DNA of 64,000 bases from Trifolium pratense (GCF_020283565.1 NC_060064.1:22030337-22094336); one strand, 5' to 3'. Shown: positions 1-11,230, counted from the first letter of the stretch. Numbers and translations are program-made. The notes: generated from the letters alone by a model not told the origin.

Positions 1-37
1 TCTTAGGAACTGTAAGTTAAGTGAATGGTCTTCATAA
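1..37 (+). CDS. 3' end of a GAUT1-like gene (copy 1, truncated by window edge)
   Basis: Bases 2-37 encode LRNCKLSEWSS followed by TAA. This is identical to the C-terminus of the complete GAUT1-like gene that ends at 10403. Only the last 12 codons, counting the stop, are visible. The rest of this copy, if complete, lies to the left of the window. It could be intact or a fragment; nothing here decides that. Confidence 0.8.
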   Translation, partial: LRNCKLSEWSS

Positions 38-696
38 CACCGAGTCCCAAGTACAAACAAAGAACACAAAGAACACACTTTTTCCTACAGAATATACCCC
101 CAACCTTCTCTCTCTTTTTTAATTTGGCAATTTCAAGTGAAGTGCCTTGTTAGAGTATGATTAAATTGTCCAAGTGATAGAGTCAATGTTTGTGTTCTAT
201 CTGCCCCTACTTCGTCATCTCTTTCCCACGCCGCAGGTCATTGATTTTTGCTTTTCATTCATTTAATTTATTTACACCATTCTCACTAATTTGAAACAAG
301 GTACAATAAATAGTATACCTTGTTTACTATAAAGATACTTCATTGTACACTTTGATGCCAAGAATGAACTAGAAAATGAATTATAATTTTATGTATTCTT
401 TCAGATGTAGCTTTCATGTATGGTTTTGAAATTATTTGCATGTTTCCATATTGTATTGAATTTTCAAATCTTACATATTAATCATAGCTAGGAAAGGTTC
501 TTATGATTACATAAGGAAAACAAAACGGGTATGCATCAACTCAACAATAAATTAGAGGAATATACTACAATGTAAAACAATTGAAGTAATAAAAAAAAAC
601 TCAATAGAAGGCAATAAAACAAGGTAGAACAATGATGAAACATGAATGTAGTGCATTTTTAGTACAAACTTTATTTCAAATGCCTAAATAAGTTAT
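38..696. other. 3' flank of GAUT1-like copy 1, no gene seen
   Basis: AT-rich sequence holding the likely 3' UTR of the GAUT1-like gene and the space to the convergent HPR-like gene. I see no coding exon. It is repeated with small changes at 10404-11067, including a length change in an A-run near 590 (copy 2 near 10965). Confidence 0.6.
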
Positions 697-850
697 GGGT
701 CTTGCTAAGAATGTCCCTGGAGTACTCTTTAAGCATTCCATTTAAGGAAATAATTGATTGAAAAAGTGAAATATTTTAATTCCCAATATGTTGACTTCAC
801 ATATAAGTTACTATTTAAGATGCTTAAAGAGTGCTCCGGAAGCATTTTTC
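697..850. mobile_element. Mutator-like MITE next to the HPR stop codon (copy 1)
   Basis: This 154-bp element has imperfect terminal inverted repeats: the left end contains GCTAAGAATGTCCCTGGAG and the right end reads back as a related ATGCTTCCGGAGCACTC. The nine bases ATAAGTTAT occur at 688-696 and again at 851-859, a perfect 9-bp target duplication as in Mutator-type elements. The right-hand duplication touches the HPR stop codon at 862-860, so the element sits in the HPR 3' UTR. The same insertion in copy 2 shows that it predates the duplication. Confidence 0.8.
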
Positions 851-1530
851 ATAAGTTATTCATTCCAATTTTACTAGTGTCAATAAGGGCTTATTGGAGA
901 AGAAGGCTTCTAGATTATCTTCCACAAGTTGAGTTGCAGCCATGTATGTTTCAGTAGTAAATGCAGCATTGTGAGGTGACAAAACCACATTGTCCATCGC
1001 TAAAAGTTGTTGAGGAACATTAGGCTCATTCTCAAACACATCCAAACCAGCACCACCAATATGTCCTTCCATCAAACAATTCACCAACTCCACCTCATCA
1101 ATTAGGGACCCTCTTCCTACATTGACTATAACACCTTTGTTTCCCAATGCCAACATCACTTCCTTGTTCACAATGTGCCTTGTTTGTTCATTTTGTGGAC
1201 AACATAGAACTAATGCATCACTAGTAGATGCAAGTTCAATCATGTTTGAATAAAAAGGGTATGTAACGAAGGGATTTTTCTTCCTTGAGAGATACAAAAT
1301 AATGCATCCAAATCCCTCTAACCTTTTTGCTACTTCCCTGCCAATGCTTCCTAATCCAACAATTCCAACTCGCTTTCCATGTAGCTGAAACCACAATATC
1401 ATGAAAAAAATAAATTTTGTTTTCAATTTTGGTATCTTAAGTACCTTAATGATAAAATAAGTCGATGTTTTCTCTCTAGGTTTCTCATGTATTTTTTATA
1501 CCTCCAAATATTTCAATTTTACCCTTGTTA

Positions 1531-1560
1531 AAAACTTCGGTTCGCAGAAACCGAAGTTTT
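1531..1560. repeat. Perfect 12-bp inverted repeat (hairpin) upstream of P450 copy 1
   Basis: Arms AAAACTTCGGTT at 1531-1542 and AACCGAAGTTTT at 1549-1560 flank a 6-base loop. It lies about 300 bp upstream of the P450 start and within the HPR intron. Both arms are unchanged in copy 2 although the loop differs by one base. No function is known to me. Confidence 0.7.
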
Positions 1561-1719
1561 TTCTAGTTCAAATTCAGAAAAAATTCGGTTAACAAAAATC
1601 AAATTTTTCCAAAACTATTTTATTTATTTTTGTTTATTTTGTATTTTTTAGAGTAAAAGTTTGGAATTAGAAGAAAAGAGTATTACGGGTAAGATATTGA
1701 GGGAATTCATATTACTGTT

Positions 1720-1856
1720 GAGCTGACTAAAGTCAACTGTTATTGGATAGGGTGTCACGTGGAGCACCGATGTTTAACTGTTTAAGTGTGTATTATTAAG
1801 GCTAAGATTATTATTATTATGTATGCCAAGAAAGGAAAAGGCAAACACAATAAGTC
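1720..1856 (+). promoter_or_regulatory. Proximal promoter of P450 copy 1 with G-box and W-box core
   Basis: A perfect palindromic G-box core CACGTG lies at 1756-1761, about 95 bp before the ATG. A W-box core (TTGAC, read on the minus strand as GTCAA) is just upstream near 1732-1736. An AT-rich TATTATTAAG stretch near 1790 could serve as TATA region. These are short motif matches only, so regulation by bZIP/bHLH or WRKY factors is a guess. Confidence 0.4.
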
Positions 1857-4856
1857 ATGGAGTACCAAACACTTTTGCTAGTGATTACCTTCCTAAGTGC
1901 AAGCATTCTCATCTTCATTCTTAGAAAAATAAACCAAACCCAAAATCCTACAAAGCTTCCACCAGGGCCATACCCACTTCCCATTTTAGGAAACATCTTA
2001 GAACTTGGCAAAAACCCACACAAGACCCTCACAAAACTCAATAAAATCTATGGACCAATCATGACACTTAAACTAGGAACCATAACAACCATAGTAATCT
2101 CATCACCACAACTAACCAAACAAGTCTTACATGAAAATTGCCAAATCTTTTCTAATAGAACTGTCCCACATGCAATTTGTGCAGTAGATCATAACAAATT
2201 CTCAGTTGGGTGGGTTCCAACATTAGCTTTGTGGAAGAAACTAAGAAAAATTTGTGCTACCAAAGTATTTTCTACAAAAATGTTAGACTCAACAAAAATC
2301 CTTCGCCAACAAAAATTGCATGAATTATTGGATTATGTGAATGAAAAATGTAAGAAATGTGAAGTTTTTGATATTGGTGAGGTTGTTTTTACAACTGTCC
2401 TTAATTCAATTTCAAAAACTTTGTTCTCTATGGATTTGGCTCATTCCACACCTGATGAAAAGTCTCAAGAGTTTAAAAACATTATTTGGGGTTACATGGT
2501 TGAAGCTGGTAGGCCTAATGTTTCAGATTTCTTTCCAATTCTTCGTCCATTAGATCCACAAAGGGTAAAAGCAAGGATGGCCAATCATATGAAGAAGGTG
2601 TATAAGATTTTTGATGGAATTATTGAAGAAAGAATTTGTTCAAGAGATTCCAAAGCTGATTATGAGGTGTGCAATGATGTGTTAGATTCACTTCTTAATA
2701 ACAACAATCTTGGAGAACCCACTTCTAAATTGAGCCACAATGAAATGGTGCATCTATTTCTGGTTAGTATGAATATCATAAATCATAATCTACGACCTTT
2801 CAACTTTTTGGATAATTTTTAACACACTATTTTTAGAGTTCGTTTGATGATGAGATAACCTAAGCTTTATTCCTCCCATAAATGTTACATCTGTCTGTGG
2901 CTATTAAAGATATTATTGAAGAGACTGAAATTTGATTATCGGATTCCTCACGCTTAAAATGCGTGAGTTTAATAACTAGACTATAAAATTCAATAAAAAA
3001 AATTAAAGTAGCGAAATATCCCCCGAACATAACTCAATTGATGTTATTGCATTTTATATAAGATCGAGATTCAAACACCGGATCTCCTACTTATTTACTT
3101 CGAAAGATAAATTTCTACAATTATTAGCCTAATTTTTTATGTTTATTTTACACGATTATTATTGAAAAAGGAAAAACAAAAAAAAAACAAAAAAAAAAAC
3201 AGAGATAATTCAAATCCGTGATATATGATGATTGATTATATGTTTCAAACACGTCAAAAAAAAATATTATATGTTTCCAAGTGCACTACACCCGTCCATT
3301 TAGTTGGTGGGATGTCCATGTCATGACTGATTTAATATATAATATGATTGATTATATATTTTGAACATTATTTTAATTTATTTTTTTGACAAAACATTAT
3401 TTTAATATTTTGATGGTGGGATCTGGGATGTCCATGTCATGACTGATTTAATATCCGATATTTTGGTTTTATCCACTTTAAATAGTTAATTTATCGATTT
3501 TCATACAATAAAACTTGTATATTTAAATATTTACTTAGTTGGTAGGAACATCGCACTATATACGTAGGAATCAGGATTCAAAATTCAGACACTCCACTTA
3601 TTCACCTTTAAGATGAAATTTTTAGCCACTAAGTTACTTGACAAAAAAAATTTATTTATTTACTTTTGAATTAATATTTTGTTGTGTTAATCAGTCAGTT
3701 TTTAGGGGAAGGTACTTTTTAAAATTGTTCGGAAGATAAGTAAAATTTAACATAATATTGTTTTAATCTTAAAGTCGAATTCATTAAAGGATTCATTTTT
3801 ATAGGGATTAAATATGTTTTTACAGGGACTAAAAACAATATTACGGAGTGACTAAAATTCAATATTACCATGATTTAATTAAAATTTAATGGAGTTAAAT
3901 TTGAAAACTCATAATTTTATATGTGGGCTAAACCATATTTAACACTTAATTATTCAAGTTTTTTAACTTTTTATGTTTTTTGACAATAAAGTTTTTCAAC
4001 TTTTTTATGTTAATGGCAAGGTTTTGCTAATACCTTAGGTTATATTTAATGGGTCATTGCCCCTGGAGCACTAGTTAACGAAACCAAAAGAAATATTTGA
4101 ATTAAAAATAATACTTTTTACATTTTTTTAGGAGTTAACTGTACAAGTTCCAATATCAAATTACTATATTTGTATCTTTAAACAATGACCCGGGGCATTG
4201 TTTAGCATTTTCCGTATTAAATTGACATAACATATTTAATTGAGTAGGATTTATTTGTTGCTGGGGTTGACACTACATCAAGCACCATTGAATGGATTAT
4301 GGCGGAGCTACTACGTTACCCGAAAACATTAACAAAAGCAAGAAAAGAATTATGTAAAGCAATCGGCAAAGATGAAATAATTGAAGAATCACATATTTCT
4401 AAGTTGCCTTTCTTACAAGCAGTGGTGAAGGAAACGTTGAGATTGCACCCAGCTGCTCCATTTTTGCTACCACACAAATGTGATGAAAATATGAACATAT
4501 TAGGCTTCAATGTGCCAAAAAATGCACAATTATTTGTCAATGTGTGGGCAATGGGAAGAGATCCAACCATTTGGGAAAATCCAACTATGTTCATGCCTGA
4601 AAGATTTTTGGAGTGTGATATTAATTATAAGGGTAATAATTTTGAGCTTATACCCTTTGGGGTTGGCAAGAGAATTTGTCCAGGATTGCCCTTAGCTCAT
4701 AGGACTGTGCATTTGGTTGTAGCATCCCTTCTACGCAACTTTGAATGGACACTTGCTGATGGGCTAAACCCAGAAGACATGAATATGGATGAGCAATTTG
4801 GGATAACCCTAAAGAGGGCCCAATCTCTTCGAGTTCAAGCTACTTCATCGGCATAG
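1857..4856 (+). CDS. Cytochrome P450, CYP76-like, copy 1 (intact)
   Basis: Exons 1857-2762 and 4248-4856 join in phase 0 to give 504 residues, the usual length for a plant P450. An N-terminal membrane anchor (residues about 5-22) is followed by the proline hinge LPPGPYPLP. Exon 2 carries the I-helix AGVDTT (307-312), ETLR as the ExxR motif (364-367), PERF (419-422) and the heme loop PFGVGKRICPG with Cys446. Overall sequence, including FSNRTVP near residue 98, resembles CYP76, a family that includes geraniol 8-hydroxylases acting at the endoplasmic reticulum. The substrate here is unknown. The whole gene lies inside the intron of the HPR-like gene on the opposite strand. The intron (2763-4247) holds SINE-like and MITE sequence. 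Confidence 0.93.
3010..3120 (+). mobile_element. SINE-like tRNA-derived relic in P450 intron (copy 1)
   Basis: The stretch CATAACTCAATTGATGTTAT followed about 30 bases later by GAGATTCAAACACCGGATC resembles the degenerate A and B boxes of tRNA-derived legume SINEs. A counterpart lies in copy 2 near 13393-13505. It is decayed and its borders are approximate. Confidence 0.45.
3530..3660 (+). mobile_element. Second SINE-like relic in P450 intron (copy 1)
   Basis: TTAGTTGGTAGGAACATCGC with a downstream CAGGATTCAAAATTCAGACA and the tail TAGCCACTAAGTTACTTGAC plus an A-run is the pattern of a tRNA-derived SINE common in legumes. The counterpart in copy 2 is near 13887-14005. Borders are approximate. 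Confidence 0.5.
4051..4213. mobile_element. MITE in P450 intron (copy 1)
   Basis: TIR-like ends GGTCATTGCCCCTGGAGCAC and the inverse of GACCCGGGGCATTGTTTAGC relate this to the elements at 697-850 and 31739-31921. The left end has lost about ten bases compared with copy 2 (14422). No clear target duplication remains. Confidence 0.6.
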
Positions 4857-5464
4857 GGGGATATGTTTGGAGGGAAAATGTGATTAAATTAAGATTTGTG
4901 TAACCTTAATGGTTCTAAATTGAAGTTGTGGTCGTGGACTCGCGATTGCAATTACATTTCAAATACTTATTTTGTGATAAAATGAAAACAAATGCAGATT
5001 GCAATTTTTTATTTTTTTTTACGTAATTTGCAATTTATTGTTGTAGTGTCGTTGTTGAGACCTTTAAAATTGTTATATTGTTGCATACTACAATTTGAAA
5101 CTGATCCCAATTTTTTCTTAATATATTATAAATGTGAACAAGTTAATGCTTTATCTTATTTTATTTGTAATATATTCGTTATTTATCAATTTTTTCACAC
5201 AGGTCTTTTTTTGAACAAAACACACACGAGTCTTTATCTTTATAAATCTACAAGATTCGAACTTCGGCTCCATTTTTATACATAAATTTCCTCAACTTCT
5301 TTTATGTTATTAGATTGAATGGTTCATATTGTTATGCGTATATTTATTCAACAAATGAAAATTATTAAATTTAGTAGTAATCAATTTTATTATATTATAT
5401 TATTATAATAAGTAGATTGGCAAGCGAGTTGTTGTTTATTGAAAGAAAGAAAAAAACAACAAAC
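4857..5464. other. P450 3' flank inside the HPR intron, no gene seen
   Basis: AT-rich sequence between the P450 stop and HPR exon 1. It should contain the P450 3' UTR and the 5' end of the HPR intron (donor GT read on the minus strand at 5464-5463). No coding exon recognised. Confidence 0.6.
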
Positions 5465-5732
5465 CTTAGAGTTAGAACGATATTGTGGGAAGTCAAACTG
5501 CATGGTTGTTCTAACAAATCTATCAGCTGCTGAAATTTTGCTTAACACTCCAATGAGTAAAGCCACAGCCATGTCCGCAACATCTTCTGAGTACAATTTT
5601 CCTATATTGGCAACTTGTATACCTCGACATTTGCAAACACTAAGGTCAATGTGATCAATTCCAGTGCTGGTGGTGACAATAAGCTTCAAACAAGGGAGAA
5701 GTTGAAGAATAATAGCATTAATTGGTGGAGAT

Positions 5733-5890
5733 TGTTTGTTTAACATCACATTCACATCTTAAACAAAACATAGAATTATTTTTGCTATCCACAGGTTATT
5801 CGCGCATCATACGGTTCTTTAATTTTACTTTTCTGCTATTTAGATTGCGGACGTTATAAAAATTAGAAATTTTAAAAAATAACTTCTGCT
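5733..5890. other. Duplication junction and sequence upstream of the GAUT1-like gene
   Basis: From 5733 rightward copy 1 no longer matches copy 2. This is where the end of one repeat unit meets the start of the next. By inference the same sequence should lie upstream of the missing left GAUT1-like copy. I see no target-site duplication or transposon end at the junction, so unequal or illegitimate recombination is more likely than transposition. Confidence 0.7.
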
Positions 5891-5894
5891 ACTT

Positions 5895-6030
5895 AAAACC
5901 CACTTGGATTGGTGCATTGATATTGACTTGGGACCTGAGAGTGTGCTCCTCTTGAGATCTGAGGTTCGATTCTCTCTGATGCCAATTTGAATGAGCTAAT
6001 TTAACTTCTTCAAACAAAAAAAACTTTCAC
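5895..6030 (+). mobile_element. SINE head in the GAUT1-like promoter region
   Basis: ATTGATATTGACTTGGGACC and, about 40 bases later, GAGGTTCGATTCTC form an A box/B box pair like a tRNA promoter, followed by an A-rich tail ending near 6022. It lies about 300 bp upstream of the GAUT1-like start codon. The B box is nearly canonical, so internal Pol III promoter activity is possible. Confidence 0.55.
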
Positions 6031-6129
6031 TACTGAAATAGCAGAGACATTATAAAGGTAAAATGTTTTGACGGGTGTCCGCTACTTAGGCAACGGATGC
6101 ACCCAAGAATCAATAGCTGGCAAAACTAG

Positions 6130-6320
6130 ATCTCTTACTACAATTTAGATTCACACAGTCTTTCTTTCTTTGTTTCTTTCTTTCTTTGTTTGTGTGTCTA
6201 TGGTGGATTCGAATTTGTACTAACATTACGCATAAACCCTCACATCACACAATAATTTTGTTTCTTTTGAATCCCATTCCATTCAGATCTCAATGCCTCT
6301 TTCTATCTGATCAACCCACA
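6130..6320 (+). promoter_or_regulatory. 5' leader and CT-rich promoter of the GAUT1-like gene
   Basis: A (CTTT)n-rich tract near 6158-6192 and further CT-rich sequence lead to the ATG at 6321. CT-rich leaders are common near plant transcription starts. An upstream in-frame ATG at 6186 would add 45 residues without resemblance to the family, so I prefer 6321, which puts the signal anchor at residues 13-33. Confidence 0.5.
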
Positions 6321-9300
6321 ATGCCGCTTAACAACAGAAGCAAGGGATCTCCTTTTCCTCTTCTCGCTTTCGTTCTTCTCTTTCTTCTCGCACCCCTCTT
6401 TTTCTTCTTCGCCCTCAACACTTCTTCCGGTACCCTCTCTCTCTCTATCACTCATTGGTTTCATTCAATTTTATTGTTTTTTATGCAGATCCTTGATTTT
6501 AATTGACAAATGACTATTGATTAATTGTTTGTAACTGTTTTTTTTTTTGGGGGGTTACTAGATCTATGTTTCTTATGGTACAAGTGTTAAGTAGTGCAAT
6601 TGGCTTTTTCTGCTTTGATACCCTAGGGCTCGGTGAGATTAGCAAAGAGAGAGTGAGAGAGATGTGCACTGTGATGATATGATAGTGTTAACAATTAGAG
6701 ATTCTGCATTGTATTAAATGGGAACGGACAATAGCGATTGATGCTATGGTTGATATGATAAGTCGTAACCTTTGATACTTACATATCATGAATAATGTTT
6801 TTCATGAAATGTTTCTCACTTTGCTTATGCTTACACCCCTGTTGCTGTTTTCCGCTCGTGCTTCCGATCCTCGGTGTATATCTAATTGGTGCTTTTAACT
6901 GAATCAATATTGTGTTTCGAACATCTAATTATTCTATTATATGGATGCTCTAGAAATTATTGACCATATCCTGTGTAAGGAACCACATATATGGCTTTGT
7001 TTGTTTGAAAATCCTCATTTTTTGTTGTTAGGGACTTTTGAATTATGAAAATTAAGATTTAGTTTGATGTTCTTGATTTGAGGAGGAAGAAATACTATTT
7101 TAACATTGTAATAATACGATTGACATCCCTCTGGATTTCTCTTATGTGCACATATACGAGTTATGTTATAGTAATTACTTCGAATACATTATGCAGATCG
7201 CAATGATATTTCAGATGTTACAATCCAACAGGTATCCCGTTTTATATGTTTTTCAGGTTCATTTGTTACTTCTAGAACTATAATGCATAAAGCTTTGAGA
7301 CATTTTTTTTACCCTATACTGGTGGCTGTTGCAGGGTTCCAAATGGAGAGAACAGAAGGCCCTTCATGACCTTAAATCTCTTTTTCCAAAAGAGGCAAGC
7401 ACACAAGCTGACATTACTCTTCTTTTGTATCTCGTAATATTTTCATGCAAGAGTTCTCTTTCTTCCGTGCCTTCTAATGAATGTTATATTTTAGGTTCTT
7501 GATATGATTATGTCAAGCACAAATGATATGGGGCCTTTGAGTCTAGAAAATTTCAGAAATAATCTTTCTGCCTCATGGAGAGTTGTTGGGTTAAAGACTT
7601 CAAACGCTACATATCAAGTTAGGATTAATGATGTGCTTCTGCTTGAAACTTTGATTTCCTGAAAAATGCATTCTTGTCTTATTGCTACTAAATGTTAATC
7701 CCTTTTGTTATTTTTCATATTAAGCTAAACCAACCAGAAACGCATCTTAGACAAGAAAAACAAAAGGAGAAGGAAGGAAAATCTTCAGGTTGTATCACTT
7801 ACTATCAGTTAATATGCCCATGTTTTATTTTATTTTACTTTCTCATTTTTTTTTAATTACTGCAGTTGGTCTTCCTCAGTGGACTGATAGTCCTGTAAAG
7901 CTAGCCAGAAGGGTGAGCATCATACTTTTGGATTTTTTAATTTTTTTTTACTTGCGTAGTTTTTTGGATACCACTAACAAAATTATGTGTGTAATACAGA
8001 GTAATCTCCCCACCTTTTAACTTGGTCATTTTGATAGTTTACTGAAAAAAGCCTAAACCACATATATAGATAATCATATAATCATACTCCAAGCATGATT
8101 TATAGAGAACAACGAAAAAGCCAGAATATCATTTTGATACTTTATTTAGAGAACAACGAAAATATTCTTGAAATAAACTTTTTTTTTTTTTGCAAATATC
8201 TTCTGCAGCAGTTAATAGAGAAAAGGATGGCAAAGCGTGCTGCTGAGTTGGTAAAACAGGATGACGAAGTTATTGTGAAACTTGAAGATTTAGCTATTGA
8301 ACGTTCAAAATCCGTTGATTCAGCAGTTCTAGGTAAATACAACATTTGGAGGAAAGAAAATGAAAATGAGAATGCTGATTCTACTGTTCGGTTGATGCGA
8401 GATCAGATTATTATGGCTAGGGTATACTTAAGTATTGCAAAGATGAAGAACAAGCTTGATTTGTACCAAGAACTGCAAACACGACTTAAAGAGAGTCAGC
8501 GTGCTTTAGGTGAGGCAACTACTGATGCTGACCTACACCACAGGTATGATCAATTTTCTGTAGTGTGTATAAATATCCGCATTTGGGTTTTATTGACTGA
8601 CCTAATTAATTATCTTTAGTGAACATGAAAAAATCAAAGCTATGGGGCAAGTTCTTTCTAAGGTAAAAGATCAATTGTATGACTGCAAGTTGGTTACTGG
8701 GAAATTGAGGGCAATGCTACAAACTGCTGATGAGCAGGTTAGAGGCTTGAAGAAACAAAGCACATTCCTTAGTCAGTTGGCTGCCAAGACCATACCAAAT
8801 GGAATTCACTGCTTATCGATGCGCCTTACCATAGATTACTACCTCCTTCCACCTGAAAAGAGAAAGTTCCCTAAGACTGAGAATTTGGTTAATCCCAGTC
8901 TTTATCATTACGCCCTATTCTCAGACAATGTTTTGGCTGCATCTGTTGTTGTCAATTCAACTGTTTTAAATGCAAAGGTAAAGGGCTAAGAATCTTTTAT
9001 CATACATATGTGCTTGTGTATGTTTTTCAAGCACATTCCTTTTTACCAATGATGAAAAATTTGAGCTTGGATACACATATTTTGCTTGCAATTGTGCATC
9101 TATTATTGATAAATAGTATTATTAAATCCAACCCTTCATCTTCACCTAAAAACATAAAAAACTCCAACCCTTCATTATCTTATGTCGTTGTCTTGTCTTT
9201 GACATTGCAGGATCCCTCAAAGCATGTGTTTCACCTTGTTACTGATAAACTAAATTTTGGAGCCATGAACATGTGGTTTTTACTGAATCCTCCTGGAAAA

Positions 9301-10403
9301 GCTACAATCAATGTTGAAAATGTTGATGAATTTAAGTGGTTGAACTCATCCTACTGCCCAGTCCTGAGACAACTTGAATCTGCGACAATGAAAGAGTATT
9401 ATTTCAAGGCAGGTCACCCATCCACCACTGGTGCCTCTAATCTCAAGTACAGAAATCCAAAATATCTTTCAATGCTCAACCACCTGAGGTTCTATCTTCC
9501 ACAAGTCTATCCAAAATTGGATAAGATTCTTTTCCTTGATGATGACATCGTTGTCCAGAAGGATTTGACTGGATTATGGGCTGTGGATCTTCATGGAAAA
9601 GTAAACGGTGCAGTTGAAACATGTGGTGAGAGCTTTCACCGATTTGACAAGTATCTTAACTTTTCAAATCCACATATTGCAAAAAACTTTGATCCCAATG
9701 CATGTGGTTGGGCATATGGAATGAACATATTTGATTTGAAGGTCTGGAAAAAGAAGGACATTACTGGCATATATCACAGGTGGCAGAATTTGGTGAGCAA
9801 TTGAACATAACATTCGGTTTACATCATGTGTCTATTCTCGGAATTGGATTCTCTGCAGTCACATAGTCATGCATGCAGCCAAGAATCACGGCCGCTAGGA
9901 ATCAGATGACTCGTATTCCAAATTGTATTTTAAAACTAATTTGAAGAAGTCCGAATGTGTGCCGCCTGATCCTCATCCAACAATCTAGATTCCTTGATTT
10001 CATTCATGACTGTGTGCCCGTCCTAACTGTAGAGAATCATGCTCCGTCCATCTTCACATAAATAGACAAAAACAAATTAATATCTTTCACTGACCATTTT
10101 TTTCTTGTTTGATTTCAGAACGAAGACAGGGTACTGTGGAAATTAGGGACATTACCTCCAGGGCTAATGACATTCTATGGATTAACACATCCCCTGAATA
10201 AATCATGGCATGTACTTGGTTTGGGTTACAGTCCAAGTATAGATCGTACCGAGATTGAGAATGCAGCAGTTGTACACTACAATGGTAATATGAAACCATG
10301 GTTAGAGATAGCCATGACAAAGTATCGCCCTTACTGGAGCAAATATGTCAAGTATAACCATCCTTATCTTAGGAACTGTAAGTTAAGTGAATGGTCTTCA
10401 TAA
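6321..10403 (+). CDS. GAUT1: GAUT1-like homogalacturonan alpha-1,4-galacturonosyltransferase (GT8)
   Basis: Ten exons join in consistent phase: 6321-6429, 7197-7231, 7335-7394, 7495-7617, 7725-7788, 7866-7912, 8209-8543, 8620-8977, 9211-9792, 10119-10403. They give 665 residues against about 670-680 in GAUT1-GAUT3. The protein has a type II signal anchor (13-33), a stem with the highly conserved SVDSAVLGKY and TGKLRAMLQTADEQVR blocks, and a GT8 domain with the metal-binding LFLDDDIVVQ (Asp487-489), CGWAYGMN and the C-terminal HYNGNMKPW. The family adds galacturonic acid to homogalacturonan in the Golgi; GAUT1 works with GAUT7. Clade GAUT1-3 is sure and GAUT1 itself likely. Intron 3 uses a GC donor (7395-7396). 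Confidence 0.93.
7395..7494 (+). other. GC-AG intron 3 of the GAUT1-like gene
   Basis: The exon ends in CCAAAAGAG and is followed by GCAAGC, matching the AG|GCAAG context of the rare GC-AG class. The next exon opens with GTTCTTGATATG after TTTTAG. Joining there keeps the frame and gives FPKEVLD, as in the family (FSKEILD in GAUT1). No GT near the site preserves the frame. Confidence 0.8.
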
Positions 10404-11067
10404 CACCGAGTCCCAAGTACAAACAAAGAACACAAAGAACACACTTTTTCCTACAGAATATACCCCCAACCTTCTCTCTCTTTTTTAATTTGGCAATTTC
10501 AAGTGAAGTGCCTTGTTAGAGTATGATTAAATTGTCCAAGTGATAGAGTCAATGTTTGTGTTCTATCTGCCCCTACTTCGTCATCTCTTTCCCACGCCGC
10601 AGGTCATTGATTTTTGCTTTTCATTCATTTAATTTATTTACACCATTCTCACTAATTTGAAACAAGGTACAATAAATAGTATACCTTGTTTACTATAAAG
10701 ATACTTCATTGTACACTTTGATGCCAAGAATGAACTAGAAAATGAATTATAATTTTATGTATTCTTTCAGATGTAGCTTTCATGTATGGTTTTGAAATTA
10801 TTTGCATGTTTGCATATTGTATTGAATTTTCAAATCTTACATATTAATCATAGCTAGGAAAGGTTCTTATGATTACATAAGGAAAACAAAACGGGTATGC
10901 ATCAACTCAACAATCAATTAGAGGAATATACTACAATGTAAAACAATTGAAGTAATAAAAAAAAAGAAAACTCAATAGAAGGCAATAAAACAAGGTAGAA
11001 CAATGATGAAACATGAATGTAGTGCATTTTTAGTACAAACTTTATTTCAAATGCCTAAATAAGTTAT
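10404..11067. other. 3' flank of the GAUT1-like gene, no gene seen
   Basis: Copy 2 counterpart of 38-696. It should contain the 3' UTR of the GAUT1-like gene. No coding exon recognised. Confidence 0.6.
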
Positions 11068-11221
11068 GGGTCTTGCTAAGAATGTCCCTGGAGTACTCTT
11101 TAAACATTCCATCTAAAGAAATAATTGATTGAAAAAGTGAAATATTTTAATTCCCAATGTGTTGACTTCACATATAAGTTACTATTTAAGATGCTTAAAG
11201 AGTGCTCCGGGAGCATTTTCT
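11068..11221. mobile_element. Mutator-like MITE next to the HPR stop codon (copy 2)
   Basis: Copy 2 counterpart of 697-850, flanked by the same 9-bp duplication ATAAGTTAT at 11059-11067 and 11222-11230. The right duplication ends at the base before the HPR stop codon (11233-11231). Confidence 0.8.
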
Positions 11222-11230
11222 ATAAGTTAT

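Larger units (their letters stand above)
1..5732 (+). repeat. Segmental tandem duplication, copy 1
   Basis: This block matches 10367-16136 almost base for base in the same orientation. The offset grows from 10366 at the left edge to 10404 at the right through small indels. It carries the last 37 bases of a GAUT1-like gene, the HPR-like gene on the minus strand and the P450 on the plus strand. Homology stops abruptly after the shared bases GGAGAT at 5727-5732, inside HPR exon 1. The left end of the copy lies outside the window, so a full second GAUT1-like gene is probably there, which is inference. Confidence 0.95.
860..5732 (-). pseudogene. HPR-like D-2-hydroxyacid dehydrogenase, copy 1, 5'-truncated
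   Basis: Two exon pieces match the intact copy 2 gene: the remnant of exon 1 at 5732-5465 (residues 75-163 of the full protein) and exon 2 at 1384-860 (174 residues plus stop). The dinucleotide fold is complete, with VGLGSIG, the NVGRG arginine, ENEP and the SPHNAA histidine. The first 74 codons, which build the start of the substrate domain, were cut off by the duplication breakpoint. A new in-frame ATG exists at 5755 in foreign sequence, but it would add only eight unrelated residues. I expect no working enzyme. Transcription from the new upstream sequence cannot be excluded. The intron (5464-1385) contains the antisense P450. Confidence 0.85.

Noticed and set aside
754..957. Open frame on the plus strand (also 11125-11328)
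   Set aside because: It runs through the MITE and the antisense end of HPR exon 2. No family resemblance; it is a shadow frame.
5390..5755. Short gene starting at 5755 on the minus strand
   Set aside because: The first eight codons are junction sequence and the rest is the HPR exon 1 remnant. I treat it as part of the truncated HPR.
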